Source: Lunularia cruciata (Eukaryota; Streptophyta; Marchantiopsida; Lunulariales; Lunulariaceae). Taken from it: a stretch of DNA of 64,000 nucleotides. The position numbers and the translations under genes were made by a program. The notes under the pieces were generated by a model that made no database searches, was not told where the DNA came from, and was given only the letters and a program-made list of their open reading frames with translations. Location of the stretch: positions 36,213,001 to 36,277,000 of the forward strand of contig OX419758.1 of NCBI GenBank assembly GCA_948567375.1, read 5' to 3'. Shown one piece after another: positions 38,615 to 50,081 of this stretch. Positions within the stretch are counted from its first letter, which is position 1. Every line of letters begins with the position of its first letter.

Positions 38615-39422
38615 AAACCCTAACAATCCCACAATAGCACACTTGACAATGTGAATGGTAAAAATAATGGTGGAATCCACCATGTTGTTAGTACCTTGAA
38701 CATGAAATCTGACCCTCAACAAGTACTCTATGGAGTAAGTACCAAAATACCTTTGACTCCAACATTTGAGCAATCTAAATGCGATGCTACAAATGATGTA
38801 ACAAGGAACTAGCATCACTAGAGATTGATGTCATCCAATGAAGACCACTTGGCATTGCAGATAGAGAAAGATTATGATAAAATAGTGGATGCTTTTATTG
38901 TTTCCAAATTGGGCATCACATTGTTGGATGGATGTCCACTCAAGAATAGATGACCTCAACAAATCACCCCAATGGAGTTTGTGGAGTAGAATGATCAAGG
39001 AAACAAGAAATCCCATAGGAGATTTTGAGCTACCTATTGGGAACTTGATTAGTTCCAATGGGATTGAAGGGTCGGCCTATGCAAGTTTTCTTCACTTGCA
39101 AGATATGATATTTGATCATGATTGTAGGATTTGGGTGGATTCTAAAAGCTCAAAGAATTGCATGTCCATGAAATTTGCAAAGGAATTAAATATTCTTATC
39201 AAGCTAATAATTAGAAGTAGATTGATGATGGTGGATGGTAGAAAGGGTTTTGCATTTTGTACCACATCTTGTTTCATTCAAGATTGGGATCTTATTTCAA
39301 TCAAGATTGGGAAGGAGTATGTGGAGTGTATGAGGTTTGTAGTGGCACCTCTACATTATGATATCATTCTAGGTTTGCCTTTGCTTGAACATCATAAGAT
39401 TAAATTTGCTTGGATCCAATGA
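38615..39422 (+). pseudogene. Chromovirus protease-region remnant
   Basis: The open stretch 38889-39422 encodes an aspartic-protease-like region. IWVDSKSSKNCMS stands where the family has a D-S-G-A/S motif (glycine replaced by lysine), and it ends with YDIILGLPLLEHHKIKFAW, the conserved segment preceding RT in Ty3/gypsy Pol. Upstream, 38615-38880 is broken and may be gag/spacer. This is the 5'-most visible part of the plus-strand chromovirus; its 5' LTR and gag are missing and X8 abuts it. Confidence 0.6.
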
Positions 39423-39719
39423 CAAATTCAAGTACAACGCCAAGGTATAAATTATTGATTAGATTTTCTAGCACCTTTGAGTAAGACATCAAAGAGTAGT
39501 CAACCCCAAGATGGGAAGTTTGTCAATAAAGTAGCCATAGAGCAAGCTTTGGAGGAAGATGAACCTATTTTTGTAGTGCGGATCGAGCAAGTTGTGCATG
39601 GAGAATTTGATGAGGGCCAAAAGCCTCATTAGGCAATGGTTGATCAAATAGTTTAAGAGTTTGCATATGTGTTTCTGGATGATTTGCCAAAGGGGTTACA
39701 TTCCAATCATGGTATGCCC

Positions 39720-40617
39720 TTCAAGATTGAGTTATTTCTAGGAAGTACTTCAGAAAGTAGACCAATCTATTGGCTCTCACCAAAGGAGTTAAACGAGCTT
39801 TGAACAACATTAACAAAGCTATTGGAGAAGGATTTCCTACAGCATAGTACATCTCCTTGGGGAGCTTATACTATTTGTGCCAATGAAGGATGAGGAATTT
39901 GCTTTTGTATTGATTATTGTAGTTTGAACAAACACACAGTGAAGAATGCATATCCCTTGCCTCAAATTGATGACTTGCTTGATCAATTGAGTGGAGCATA
40001 GTATTTCTCCAAGTTGCATCTCTAAAGTGGCTATTGATATATTCCCATTGATAAATAAGATAAAAAAAAGACTACCTTTTGCACAAGGTATGGGCATTTT
40101 GAGTGGAGAATTCTGCCTTTTGGGCTCACTAATGCTCAAACAGTCTTCATGGATCATATGCATTGGGTGTTAGATGGGCTATTGGATAAATACATAGTGG
40201 TGTTCTTGGATGATATTTTAATCTATAGCAAGATAGAGGTAGAATACACAAATCACATGTGAGAAGTCTTAAGGCAACTACATTAGTGGAAGTTTTACTA
40301 CAAGAAGTCAAAGTGTGCCGTTTGGCAAAAGGAAGCTACCTTCTTGTATCACAAGATTTCATTGAAGGGGATCAAGATGGAAGAGTAGAAAATCAAGGCC
40401 ATTATTGGTTGGCCTACACTAAAGGATGCTACAAAAGTATGGGAATTTAATGGATCAGCAAGTTTCCACCAAGGGTTCATCCACTACTATGTTCATGTAG
40501 CTGCATCTTTGACAAACCTCTTGTTGAAGAACTTGAGCTTTTGATGGACCACCAAGCATGAAAAAGCATTCCAAAAACTAAAACACATGGTGTCTTCAAG
40601 ACCCATTCTTCAACCAT
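39720..40617 (+). pseudogene. Chromovirus reverse transcriptase remnant
   Basis: With stops ignored, the plus strand reads the Ty3/gypsy RT in order: [46 protein letters not shown], the catalytic box VVFLDDILIYSK (aspartates intact, near 40197-40232), FLYHKISLKGI, and the start of the RNase H connection (EKAFQKLKHMVSSRPILQP). At least seven stops make it non-functional. It ends at about 40617, where family G LTR sequence begins. RNase H and the integrase N-terminus are missing between here and 41786. Confidence 0.8.
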
Positions 40618-41098
40618 ATATTTATATACTTGTGAAATAGTTACTCAAAAGTTACTATTTATTAGAGTAACTTAAGTTATTAGGCTAAAAGTCAAATAAA
40701 TTCAAAAAGCTAAAGGAATATCTATACTTATGGGAATATTCTCCTTAGCATGTAGTCTTATCTTGACCCAACCACTATGTCAAGGATTCCTCTACATGAG
40801 CTTTCCTTGGACTATAGAAGAATCCATAATAAAAAGGCTTGTGGGCCCAAGAGTTCTCAACTATTTCCTTAAAGTTAAACACTTAAGAATAATACCAAGT
40901 CAACACACTAGAATCCAGAATAATGGTGCTCATCTTTTCCACTTCCTCTAAAGTAAGGCCCATTTTATCTTGGCTATGACTCTTTTTAGCCAATCATAAC
41001 TAATATAGAACTATCTTTTATATCTATATAAGTAATATCTTTCAAGTACTTATAATGCTAAAGTAAATATCACAATAGCACATACATGCACAAATGGG
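40618..41098 (-). mobile_element. Family G LTR, truncated, first of a tandem pair
   Basis: Family G LTR sequence from the TATA region (TTTATATACTTGTGAAATAG) to CACAAATGGGTG, lacking the TGTGAGCC end. It joins the next LTR at about 41098 head to tail with no intervening DNA. It interrupts the chromovirus pol. Confidence 0.8.
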
Positions 41099-41785
41099 TG
41101 AGTTGGCCTATCTCTCACTCAAGATGAACCTCTAATGGCTATTATGGTATTGCACCATGGATTAAGAAGGCAAGGAATCCCAAATCCATCATACTCCTCC
41201 AAGGCTAACACTCCAAGACTCAAACCATTGCTCACTAGAGAACTCAATGAGAGAGAGATAGTTGCAAATGAAAAGATGATGAGTATCTCCTCACCCTTAG
41301 TTTATATACTTGTGAAATAGTTAAGTACCAAAGTTACTAATTATTGGAGTAACTCAAGTTACTAGGCTAAAGAATTCAAATAAAGTCAAAAAGCTAACCA
41401 AATATCTACTCATTGGAATATTCTCCTAAGCATGTGGTCTTATCTTGACCTAACCACTAAGTCAAGGATTCCTTCACATAGCCTTTCCTTGGGTTATAGA
41501 AGAATCTATAACAAAAGGCTTGTGGGTCCAAGGGTTCTCAACTCCTTCCTCAAAACTAAACACCTAAGAATAATACCAAGTCAACACATCAGAATCCAAA
41601 ATAGTGGTGCTCATCTTTTCCACTTCCTCTAAATTAAGGTCCCTTCTATCTTAGCTATGAATAACTTTAGCTAATAATTACTAATCTAGAACTATCCTTT
41701 ATCTCTATATATATAATATCTCTCAAGTATTTATATACCAAACTAAATATCACAATAGCACATATATGCACAAATGGGTGTTACA
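41099..41785 (-). mobile_element. Family G LTR, second of a tandem pair
   Basis: Nearly full-length family G LTR, from GTGAGTTGGCC at 41099 to GGGTGTTACA at 41785. It directly follows the truncated LTR. Chromovirus integrase sequence resumes at 41786. It is more diverged than the two G1 LTRs, so it is older. Confidence 0.85.
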
Positions 41786-42964
41786 GGCAGGCAACTAGAA
41801 ACAAAGTGGACTCATTCAACCACTTCCTAGCTCTATGTGAACATGTGAGCTTTGATCTCATCACACCCTTGCCCAAGAAAAAGAAAGGTCACATAACAAT
41901 CATGGTGTTTGTGGATAAGCTTAGAAAGAAAATCCATTTAGCACCAACCTTTGATATAATGGATGCTCCAACATTAGCCCATATCTACTTCGACAATGTC
42001 TTCAAGTGTCTCCAACTTTGACCTTTGTTTCACCAAAAAAAATTGGCAAGTGCTCTTCTAGATACTTGGCCTCTCATCCTCAAACTGATGGAAAAACCAA
42101 ATATGCAAATTGCACCTTGGAGGACTTCATGCCCTTGTCAACATTCACCATACCAATTGGTATGAGTGCCTTATAATTTTTGAGTTTGCCTACAATAATT
42201 CCAAACAAGCAAGCACTAAATTCTCTCCCTTCTTCCTTAATTTTGGCCAAGATCAACTTGTTCTAGATTCCCTTCTTGATCCTCCTACATCTCATGTCCC
42301 TCATACTTCCACCTTGTTAACCACCATATCCCAATCCCTACAACAAGCCAAATCTCATCTCCTTGCTGCTCAAAATCATCAGAAACAATATGCCGACCAA
42401 CATTGTCATGATCTCACTTTTCAACTTGGTGAAAAGGTCATGCTTTCTTCTAGTATCCTCCCCTTCCCACTTGATACTCAAGTCCATAAAATTTCTCTTA
42501 ATTCAATAAGTCCATTTGGTATCACCAAAATCATTTCTCTTGTTGTGTATTGACCTTTCTTGCCTTCTCATATGCAAATCTACCATGTCTTTCACGTTTC
42601 TAAGTTGAAACCCTTTGTTTCTAATCCATCTTCCTTTTCCTCTTGTGTCCAACCTCCTCCTCCTCTCATACCTATCAATGATCATGAGGAGTATAAAGTA
42701 GATTCTATCCTTGCACATTGCCACATTCAATGTAGCCACCAACAAGATATTAAGTACAAGGTCCTTCAAAAAGAGTACTCCCTTCATGATGCCACTTGGG
42801 AGCCTCTTTCTTATCTCCAAAATGCACAAATAGCCATCCAAGAGTTTGAAACTTCAATGGTGATGAAGACATCACAAACAAATGGTGGGGGAATATATAA
42901 TAATGTGGAGTTTGCCAAAGAGTTAATCAAGACTAACAAAGTGCAAATAGCTAAATTAGTCTAG
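41786..42964 (+). pseudogene. Chromovirus integrase with chromodomain, remnant
   Basis: Integrase core remnants are SFDLITPLPKKKKGH, MVFVDKLRKKIHLAP, a decayed HPQTDGKT-like stretch, and FEFAYNNSKQASTKFSPF. The C-terminal part (42560-42964) has YHVFHVSKLKPFV and then a chromodomain-like segment: EEYKVDSILAHCHI, KYKVLQKEYSLHDATWEPLS, LQNAQIAIQEFE. That pattern, with aromatic residues and the ATWEP motif, identifies a chromovirus (Ty3/gypsy). Chromodomains of this type direct integration by binding modified histones. Several stops and a frameshift near 42553 inactivate it. Confidence 0.85.
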
Positions 42965-43020
42965 AATATTCTAGAAGCATCTAGGAAGCTACTTGGTACT
43001 TTCCAAGTATTGGATAATGT

Positions 43021-43236
43021 GCATGCCAAGTGGTGACTTATAGGAGGAAGCTTCTTGGCTAGCCTAGCTTGCACGCCAAGTAAGTAGCTTCTAAAAGGAA
43101 GCTTCTTGGGAAGCTTTCTAGCTAGCTTAGCTTCCACATCAAGTAAGCAACTTCTAGAAGAAAGCTTCTTGAGAAGCTTCCCAATTAGCTTGACTTGCAC
43201 TCTAAGAAAGTGACTTTAAGGAAGCTTCTTGAGAAG
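43021..43236 (+). repeat. Tandem repeats, about 50-65 bp, four units
   Basis: Four imperfect units contain the core GGAAGCTTCTTG with CCAAGTAAGTAGCTTCT-like flanks. They lie just upstream of a CTATAAATA box, a typical place for enhancer-like U3 repeats in plant retrotransposons. Confidence 0.7.
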
Positions 43237-43257
43237 TTTCTCAAGAGCCTTGTATTC

Positions 43258-43267
43258 CCTATAAATA
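43258..43267 (+). promoter_or_regulatory. TATA box (CTATAAATA)
   Basis: CTATAAATACC follows the tandem repeats and fits a plant core promoter consensus. It is the likely promoter of the chromovirus LTR. Confidence 0.5.
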
Positions 43268-44009
43268 CCAAAGCCCAAGCACATGCTAGGCATTTAGAGT
43301 TTCCTTCATCAAGGGTCCCAATGTGATCTTTCACCTTAATCTTCCATTTTCCTCTTTCTCTTCTTGGTCTTGGTCTTTTACATATGCTATTAAGACACTT
43401 CTCTACAAAGTCCATACTTCAATCCAAAGTCCAAAGACCCAAAGACCTTCTTTATGAAGTAATTTTGTAGCATGCACTTCAAAGATTTTATCTTTGTGGT
43501 TACATGTCCAAATAGAGTGGTCTTTGTTCATTTTGGAGCATCTTTTCAAGGGCTTTCTAATAATATAGAGTTAGAGGTCTAGAGCAGAAGTTATGAGCAT
43601 TTGATGTTTTAGAATTTCCAAGGTTTTATAGCTAAGGAGGAGCAAATTCAGAGGATTTTATTCTCATTCTCATAGGTCTAATTTAGGTGTTCTTTATATT
43701 GTTGGAACTTTCTTTGCAAGAGCTTTTGATTGAGTTCAAGATGACTTTGATTGGAGGTATGTAGTGGGAGTAATAAACACCTAAATATGCTAAACATTTC
43801 TTTACTTTGGAGATAAGGCATGATAACCAATGGGCAGATGAATAGCACATGAAATTGAATCACCAAGCTATAGTTGCATGTTCCATGGTTTTGTTGCTAG
43901 TGACATTAAGTCCTAAAGTGTATTGAAGACTTGATTGCATGAAGTAGACATTACAAGATATTCAAGACATATGACAATTTAAGCTATTAGAGAAGTAGAG
44001 TCTTGCTTA

Positions 44010-44049
44010 CAGTTCCTTTGTGGAGAAATTATTTTCCACAAAGGAACTG
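44010..44049 (+). repeat. Perfect 15-bp inverted repeat (hairpin)
   Basis: CAGTTCCTTTGTGGA (44010-44024) and its exact reverse complement (44035-44049) are separated by 10 bases. No T-run follows, and this is nuclear plant DNA, so a bacterial-type terminator is not implied. It may be a structured RNA element, or a small fold-back sequence in the chromovirus 3' region. Confidence 0.8.
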
Positions 44050-45059
44050 AGTTACTTTATTTATTTTTCTATTATATAGTCGATGATAGTTAGGCTCTTG
44101 AGTTACTTCTAATTGTTGAGCTATTTGAGTTGTGTGTTTGATGCATTTTGTGTTCAATTCAAAAGAAAAAATGAATAAAGTGAAAGAGCTACTTGTGGTG
44201 CTTCACTTTTTCATGAAACACAAACTTTTCTTTCATTTCATGTTGTTTTCTTAAAGATATGACAAGTTAAAAGCTTGCCAAGGTTGGAAGATGGTTTTAT
44301 GTTTTTTATCTTTGGCATAAAAGGAAACCATAGAAAACAAAAGGAAGATGGATAAGGGAGAGTGCAAAAGGAATAATACCAAAAGGATTGAACACAAAGG
44401 AGAGTCTATAGCAAAAGAGTACAAGGACAAAAAAATTACCACTATCAACCTTTGGCCCAAACACCTTTTGCTTGGGACCCTTTGGTACCATAATTCTTTA
44501 GCATCACCAACCCTTAGCCTACTAGATCTTTGGTCTAGGAACCAATTTGTTTGAGATCTTTGGTCTCAAACAAAATTCCAATGGTTTGAATGTGCCACCA
44601 CCTAAACAACGAACTATAAGGAATAATGTTGAACCCATATTTTTCAATTTTAGTTGGTTTAAGAGGTTTTTCAAAGAATAAGTGTACAGTTGAAGGGATA
44701 TAGTGCAAAGGATGGAAGAAAGAAGACAATTCCTATTTTTGTATCAACCCAAAGAAAGTTACCTTGGGTCAATAATTGTCAGTACTCGGATTGGATCCGT
44801 TAGAGTTGAACCTAAAGTAAGGATACTTCACCTCGGGGTGATCAACCCAATGCAAAGATAATGTACAGCTTTCCGTTGGGATTGGAAATTCAAGATTGTA
44901 CCGCACACAAAATGGCTAAGGCATGAGCGGGAGAAATTGACAATGACAAGAGAAGTGCATGCAAAAGGTGTGATTTCTTGGTGGACAAGCATTCAAAGAG
45001 TGATTGAGAAACATTGGACTATAAAGGCAGGTTTTGAATCAAGAAGGAGACAAATGACA

Positions 45060-46099
45060 AGTGAATTTCCTTTGCCTTTGCAAAATCACCCTAAGGGAGA
45101 CTAGAAGAGTGGTAGTGAGTGAAGTTTTGGTGAATCCAGAGGAATTTAGAGTTGCATGCCCAAGGGACGGGAGAATTGTCTTCAGGAAGCATAGCACAAA
45201 GGAGAGTTAATGAAAGGAATCAAGATGTGCCCCCCATTGGCAGTGAGGAACCCAGTGATTAGGCGGTTAAATGTTATGGCCCGCATTGAAGTTCTTGCTA
45301 AACTTTGTATAACTATCCTTGCATGGAATTGGAACTTGAGCTTCCCCAATTTCATCAAAGAGATCACGGCCAACAAGTGTGTAGATGGGCCGACAATGGT
45401 AGGGAAGTGAGGCAATCCTGCTTGATGGACAGAGTTGGATTGGAGATTGGTGTTAGGCAGAGCAAGTGTGGAAGAGGATGGGGCTATGTTCTTGGGGAAA
45501 GGAGAAGTTGCAAAAGAAACCTAAGAAATCAGAAATTTGTTCACCCCAAAGCATACAAAGAATGGGTACAAGGTGGAGACCTATCAAGGCCCAATGCGGA
45601 GAGGTATAGTAAGTGTGATGATGGCATTGTTTAAATCTGAGTGCACCACCTACATTACAAAGTAGTAGGCAGTGTTCTTCCATAAAATGTTTGAAGGAGA
45701 GTCGATCAAGTGGGCAAAGTGTTTCTATAAGTGGACTCAGTAGATGGTGTTGAGTTGGAGGAGTTTGACACCACTGCACTATTTCATTCCTTTTGTAGTG
45801 CAAATTTACCTTAGGTTGAACTTGTTGAGTAGTGATGAGAAGAAGAAAGTTGTATCTCACTTTCATCCCGATCGGCATCAAGAAGCCAATGACAAGGAGC
45901 AACATAATTACTCATACCTTTACTCATACCTTTAATTGCACATTACTCATACATTACTCTACCTTTAATTGCATATCAGGGTGAAGATATGTTAGAATTC
46001 GTAGAAGAATTGGAAGTTGTAGAATTCAAAGTACATGAGGTGAAGAGATTTTCTTTGGGTTTGGAAGCCAAAGTAGAAGTAGACATCAGATTGGATTAG
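45060..46099 (+). pseudogene. X-protein gene, internally deleted (X13)
   Basis: The N-terminal domain is readable (LCITILAWNWNLSFPNFIKE, then VVSHFHPDRHQEAND), then the sequence jumps at about 45905 to the C-terminal end (EDMLEFVEELEVVEFK.., stop 46097-46099). About 1.6 kb of linker and coiled coil is gone. The junction (45908-45972) holds several short repeats of TACTCATACCTTTA, pointing to replication slippage or repair-mediated deletion. Confidence 0.65.
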
Positions 46100-47334
46100 G
46101 ACCAGTTTTGAGATAGGAAGAGGTAGATATGAAGAGGTACATTGTCATTTTGGATCTATAGGTTGGTAAAGTTGTTAGGAATTGGTTTAGGAAGTTAGAA
46201 AACTACTGAAGAGCTCAGCCTATTTAAATGAGGCCTTTGCAATGTGATGTTGTTTAATGTTCATATTCTTGAGAATAGATAAAGTGAAGTGTCCATTTCA
46301 ATGCTTGTTGCTTGAGCTTAATTCTGAGTATCAATTTTGTATATGTGTTTGAGAGTGTTTGGAGAAATTCAAAGTGCAAGTCAGTATGTTTGTTTGATGT
46401 TAGATTCCCTAGCCTTGATCTTCATTTTGTGTGTGTGATCTTGAGTGAAGTGCAATCAAAGCAATGCCCTGACAGACCTGTGAGCCGGCCTGTCTCTCAC
46501 TCAGGATGAACCTCTGATGGCTATTATGGTAGCGCACCATGGACTAAGAAGGCAAAGAACCCAAACTCCATCATACTCCTCCAAGGCTAACACTCGAAGA
46601 CTCAAGACATTGCTCACTAGAGAACTCAATGAGAGAGAAATAGTTGCAAATGAAAGGATGATGAGTACCTCCTCACCCCTTGTTGATATACTTGTGAAAT
46701 AGTTACGTACCAAAGTTACTAATTACCATAGTAACTCAAGTTACTAGACTAAAAGTCAAGTAAAGTCAAAAAGTAGAAAGGAATATCCATTCACATGGGC
46801 ATATTCCCCTAAGCATATGGTCTTATCTTGACCCAACCACTAAGTCAAGGATTCCTTCACATGGGCTATCCTTGGACTAAAGAAGAATCCAAAACAAAAA
46901 GGCTTGCGGGCCCAAGAGTTCTCAACTCTTTCCTCAAAGCCAAACACCTAAGAATAATACCAAGTCAACACATGTGGTGCTCACATCTTTTGTTTTTCTC
47001 AAAATAAAGAAGAAGAAGTGTACAGAGAAGTCGAATTGCGCCTGTATGGCTGAAGAAGGCAAAGAAAAGAGTCTTCAGGATGAAACCCAAAGTAAAGTGA
47101 CTTTGGGTCATAAGGTGAAGTACTCGGAAATGCCCTGTCAGCATACAACCCAAAGTAAATTGTCTTTGGATCGGGGGGAGCTCAACCCGAGGCAAAGATA
47201 GTCTAACAACCTTTTGTTGGGGCAAGAAATTCAAGAAGAGGCCGTTTGAAAACAGGTGGCCCATACGCGCGAAGGTTGATTGACAGTGACAGGTGCATGC
47301 CGGAGGTGTGATTTCTCGGTAGAAACTCAAAGCG

Positions 47335-49956
47335 ATGAAAGATGAAGGAGCGCAACTCTATAAAAATTGGAACTGCAACGATGAAATGTCGAGTAATTTT
47401 CCTTTGCTGTTGAGAAGTCATCTTGCAGGTGATCGTGGAAAGGGAAATAGAGTTGGACTCGTGTTAGTGCGCAAGGGCAAAGTTGCAAGAGTGAAATCGG
47501 GAGAAAGGGAGAAAGTAGAAGAGATGAGAGGAGGGAAGAAAAACTCCAAATTTGTAGTGAGAAATCATGTGATTTAGAGATTAGATGTGATAGCAAGGAT
47601 CAAAGTCTTGAGCTGACTTTGGATCACCATTTTGGCATGGAACTGGAACATAAGTTTTCCAGGATTCATGACAAAAATCATCGAGAGTAAGTGTCTTGAT
47701 GGACCCGAGGAAGAAGGGAAGAGAGGAAATCCGGCTCAATGGACAGAGTCGGATTGGAGACTCGTACTCGGGAAGGAGGCAAGCTCGAAGTAAGGAGCCA
47801 CGTTCTTGGGGAAAGGAGAGATAGCCCAAGAGACTCAAGAGGTGAGAGATTCCTTCTCGTCAAAAAGAACAAAGAATGGGTACAAAGTTGAGAGGTACAA
47901 GGATCCAGTGAGGAGAGGGATTGTGAGTGCTCTCATGGCGATCTTGAAGCCAGAGAGAACGACTTATGTGATGAAACACCAAGCGGTGTTCTTCCATAAG
48001 TTGTTTGCAGGAGAACCAATCAATTGAGCGAGGTGTTTTCACGGGAGAACGAGGCAGATGGTGTGGAATTTGCGGGATAAGTTGCCTCCACACTACATTG
48101 TGCCATTTGCAGCACACTTCTACCTTGGGCTAAATTTGCTGAACTCGGCGGAGCGGACTCGGATGGTGTTGGATTTCCATCCGGATGTGCGAAAGGAGGT
48201 CGATGTTGAGGAGCAGCAATACATTCTCCAAATCCGGAGCACAAACGACTACTACGCAAAGACAGGGAAGAACGTGGAGTTCGTAGTGAGTACCCCAACA
48301 AAGAAGAGGAGTTGGCAACGAGAAGCCAAAGAAAGCAAGAAACCTCAAAAGATGCAGAGAAGTAACCTGAGGCAAGGAATGGTGGTAATTGAGTCAGAAG
48401 ATGAAGACTCAGAAGGCGAGGCTGAGCTCAAAACGGAGGACTCGGATCATGAAGAGGAACGTGAGCTGACACTGCAGAGTGGAGATACGAGCAGTGATGG
48501 TGAAGAAGAAGGAGAGATGACTTTGGCGCCAGCTGCTGAAGAATACAAAGAAGTGCAAGCCGAGTTGGAAGCCGAAGACAACACAGCGCTAGAGGACAAA
48601 GTACCGGTGCCAGAGGAGAAGAAGATCGCAGTACAGCAAGGAGTTCGCTCACAACGTAAGGCAAAGTGTGAAGCGGGGCCGAGTAGAGGGAAGGAAGAGG
48701 TAGAAGAAAGCTCGGGCATTGAGGCGTCGATTCCGATACAAAGACTCCAGAGAAGAAGGCGAGTATCGGGAGAACACGAAGTGAGAAGAGAGACCACTCT
48801 GCAGGAGGAAGTAGTTGCCAGTGATGGAGTGGAGTACCTGCGAGAGATAGTGTGCTCCTTGTTGGTGAAGTTGGAGTACAAGAAGAAGGAGATGCAGTTG
48901 ACTTGTCCAAAGGTGAAGACTGTTTTGCAGGTCTTATCGAGATTAGAAGAAGAGAACTCGGAGTTGAAGAGAGGTATAACCCGAGGTGAGGAGGAGAGAG
49001 AAGTACTACGAGCAGAGGCAGTAGAGAGAAGTCAGGTAATTGAAGACCTGAAGAGGGAAGTAAGCTATCGAGAGGATCTTGCGAGGAAGAATGACATAGC
49101 AAGGGAAAGATAGGTAGCTGAATACAAAATCTTGAAGTAGCAGTTTGCTGATTCAAGAGTAGAACTTATCCATGCTATGGCAAGGGTAGCAGCGAAAGAT
49201 CAAGAACTCAATAGAGTGATGGAGAGTATGGAGGAGAAGAAGCAACTCTGGCAAAGAGAGTTGGCTACAAGGTATATAGAAGAAGACCAATTGCGAGAAT
49301 TACTTCGTAATCAGGAGGAGAAAGTAGTTCAAAAGGAGAAGGAGAAGGAGACGGTGAAGGCCAAATTCAAGGAAGAATTGGCAATGTACAGAGAGGAATG
49401 GCTTGCAGATCGGGAATGAGAAAGGAAGACACAATTGGAGCCAATAAAGGAAATTGTCCTCTAGATGAATGCAATGTTAAGTACAAAAGCCAGCATTCGA
49501 ATTGAAGAAGCACGCTTGCACGAGTTAAAGTTGTTGGTGCAGGAGACGAGGCGAAGACAAGCGAAAGACACCGAGATGAATGCCTTGCTGATCAAATTGA
49601 GAACTCATGTAGATAGGAAGATATTAGAGGTAGAGGATAACATTTCAATTAGATTAGACTGAGTGAAAATAGAGCTAGAAAAACTTTAGAAAGGTGTTGA
49701 AGCAAAACCCGAAGTAGATAACATAGGAGTCCAAATGTCTTTTGAGTTACCATCATAGACATTAGAGAAGAGTGGGTCGGGAGATAAGGAGTTAGATAGA
49801 TTACCCATTAGTGATATTTTAGATCAAGAAAGAGAATTGTTAGATCTAGTAGAGGAAGTAGGAATTATGAAACCCGAGGACAGAATATTAGGAAGTAAAT
49901 TTACTTCGGGTTTAGGTTTGAAAGCCAAGGAAGAAGTAGACATTGGATCGGAGTAG
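47335..49956 (+). pseudogene. X-protein gene, one continuous frame with stops (X14)
   Basis: From ATG at 47335 (a second in-frame ATG at 47386 begins MSSNF) to the stop at 49954-49956 the same frame holds for 873 codons with no net frameshift. Premature stops occur near 47578, 47617, 47791, 48028, 49111, 49138, 49418, 49462 and 49663. Most replace W, R or Q codons through C-to-T or G-to-A changes. The longest open part, 48058-49113 (351 codons), holds HYIVPFAAHFYLGLNLL, VEEQQYILQIRS, the acidic linker, RRLQRRR and the first coiled coil. The rest is coiled coil (LWQRELATRY, KEKEKETVKAKF) and a C-terminal acidic tail. No enzyme motif is recognised. Confidence 0.8.
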
Positions 49957-50074
49957 AAACCGATTTGAGATTTGAAGAGACAGAAATGAAAGGTTGCATT
50001 GTCATATAAGATCTGCAGGTTTGTAGAGTTGTTAGGAAGAGGTACATTAGGAAGATAACTGTCAATTTGTTCAC

Positions 50075-50081
50075 TATTTAA
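50075..50081 (+). promoter_or_regulatory. TATTTAA box of X14
   Basis: TATTTAA lies 119 bases after the gene stop, in a CACTATTTAAGAGTGGCAT context shared with X15. It leaves about 640-650 bp of R/U5-like DNA to the unit's end, which is a plausible LTR promoter reading outward into an internal region. Confidence 0.5.

Larger units (their letters stand above)
42965..44621 (+). other. Chromovirus 3' non-coding/LTR-like region
   Basis: There is no gene here. Upstream of it, the G-rich GGTGGGGGA near 42887 looks like a polypurine tract. The region holds AAGCTTCTT-rich repeats (43021-43236), a CTATAAATA box near 43258 and a hairpin at 44010-44049. This arrangement fits a 3' LTR with U3 repeats and a promoter. 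I cannot define the LTR ends because no second copy is in the window. Confidence 0.45.

Noticed and set aside
44010-44049. Rho-independent terminator
   Set aside because: There is no T-run, and the context is nuclear plant DNA.
48428-49156. A 242-codon antisense open frame in X14
   Set aside because: It is a shadow of the coiled-coil gene. GAG/AAG-rich coding gives few stops on the opposite strand. No independent motif is present.
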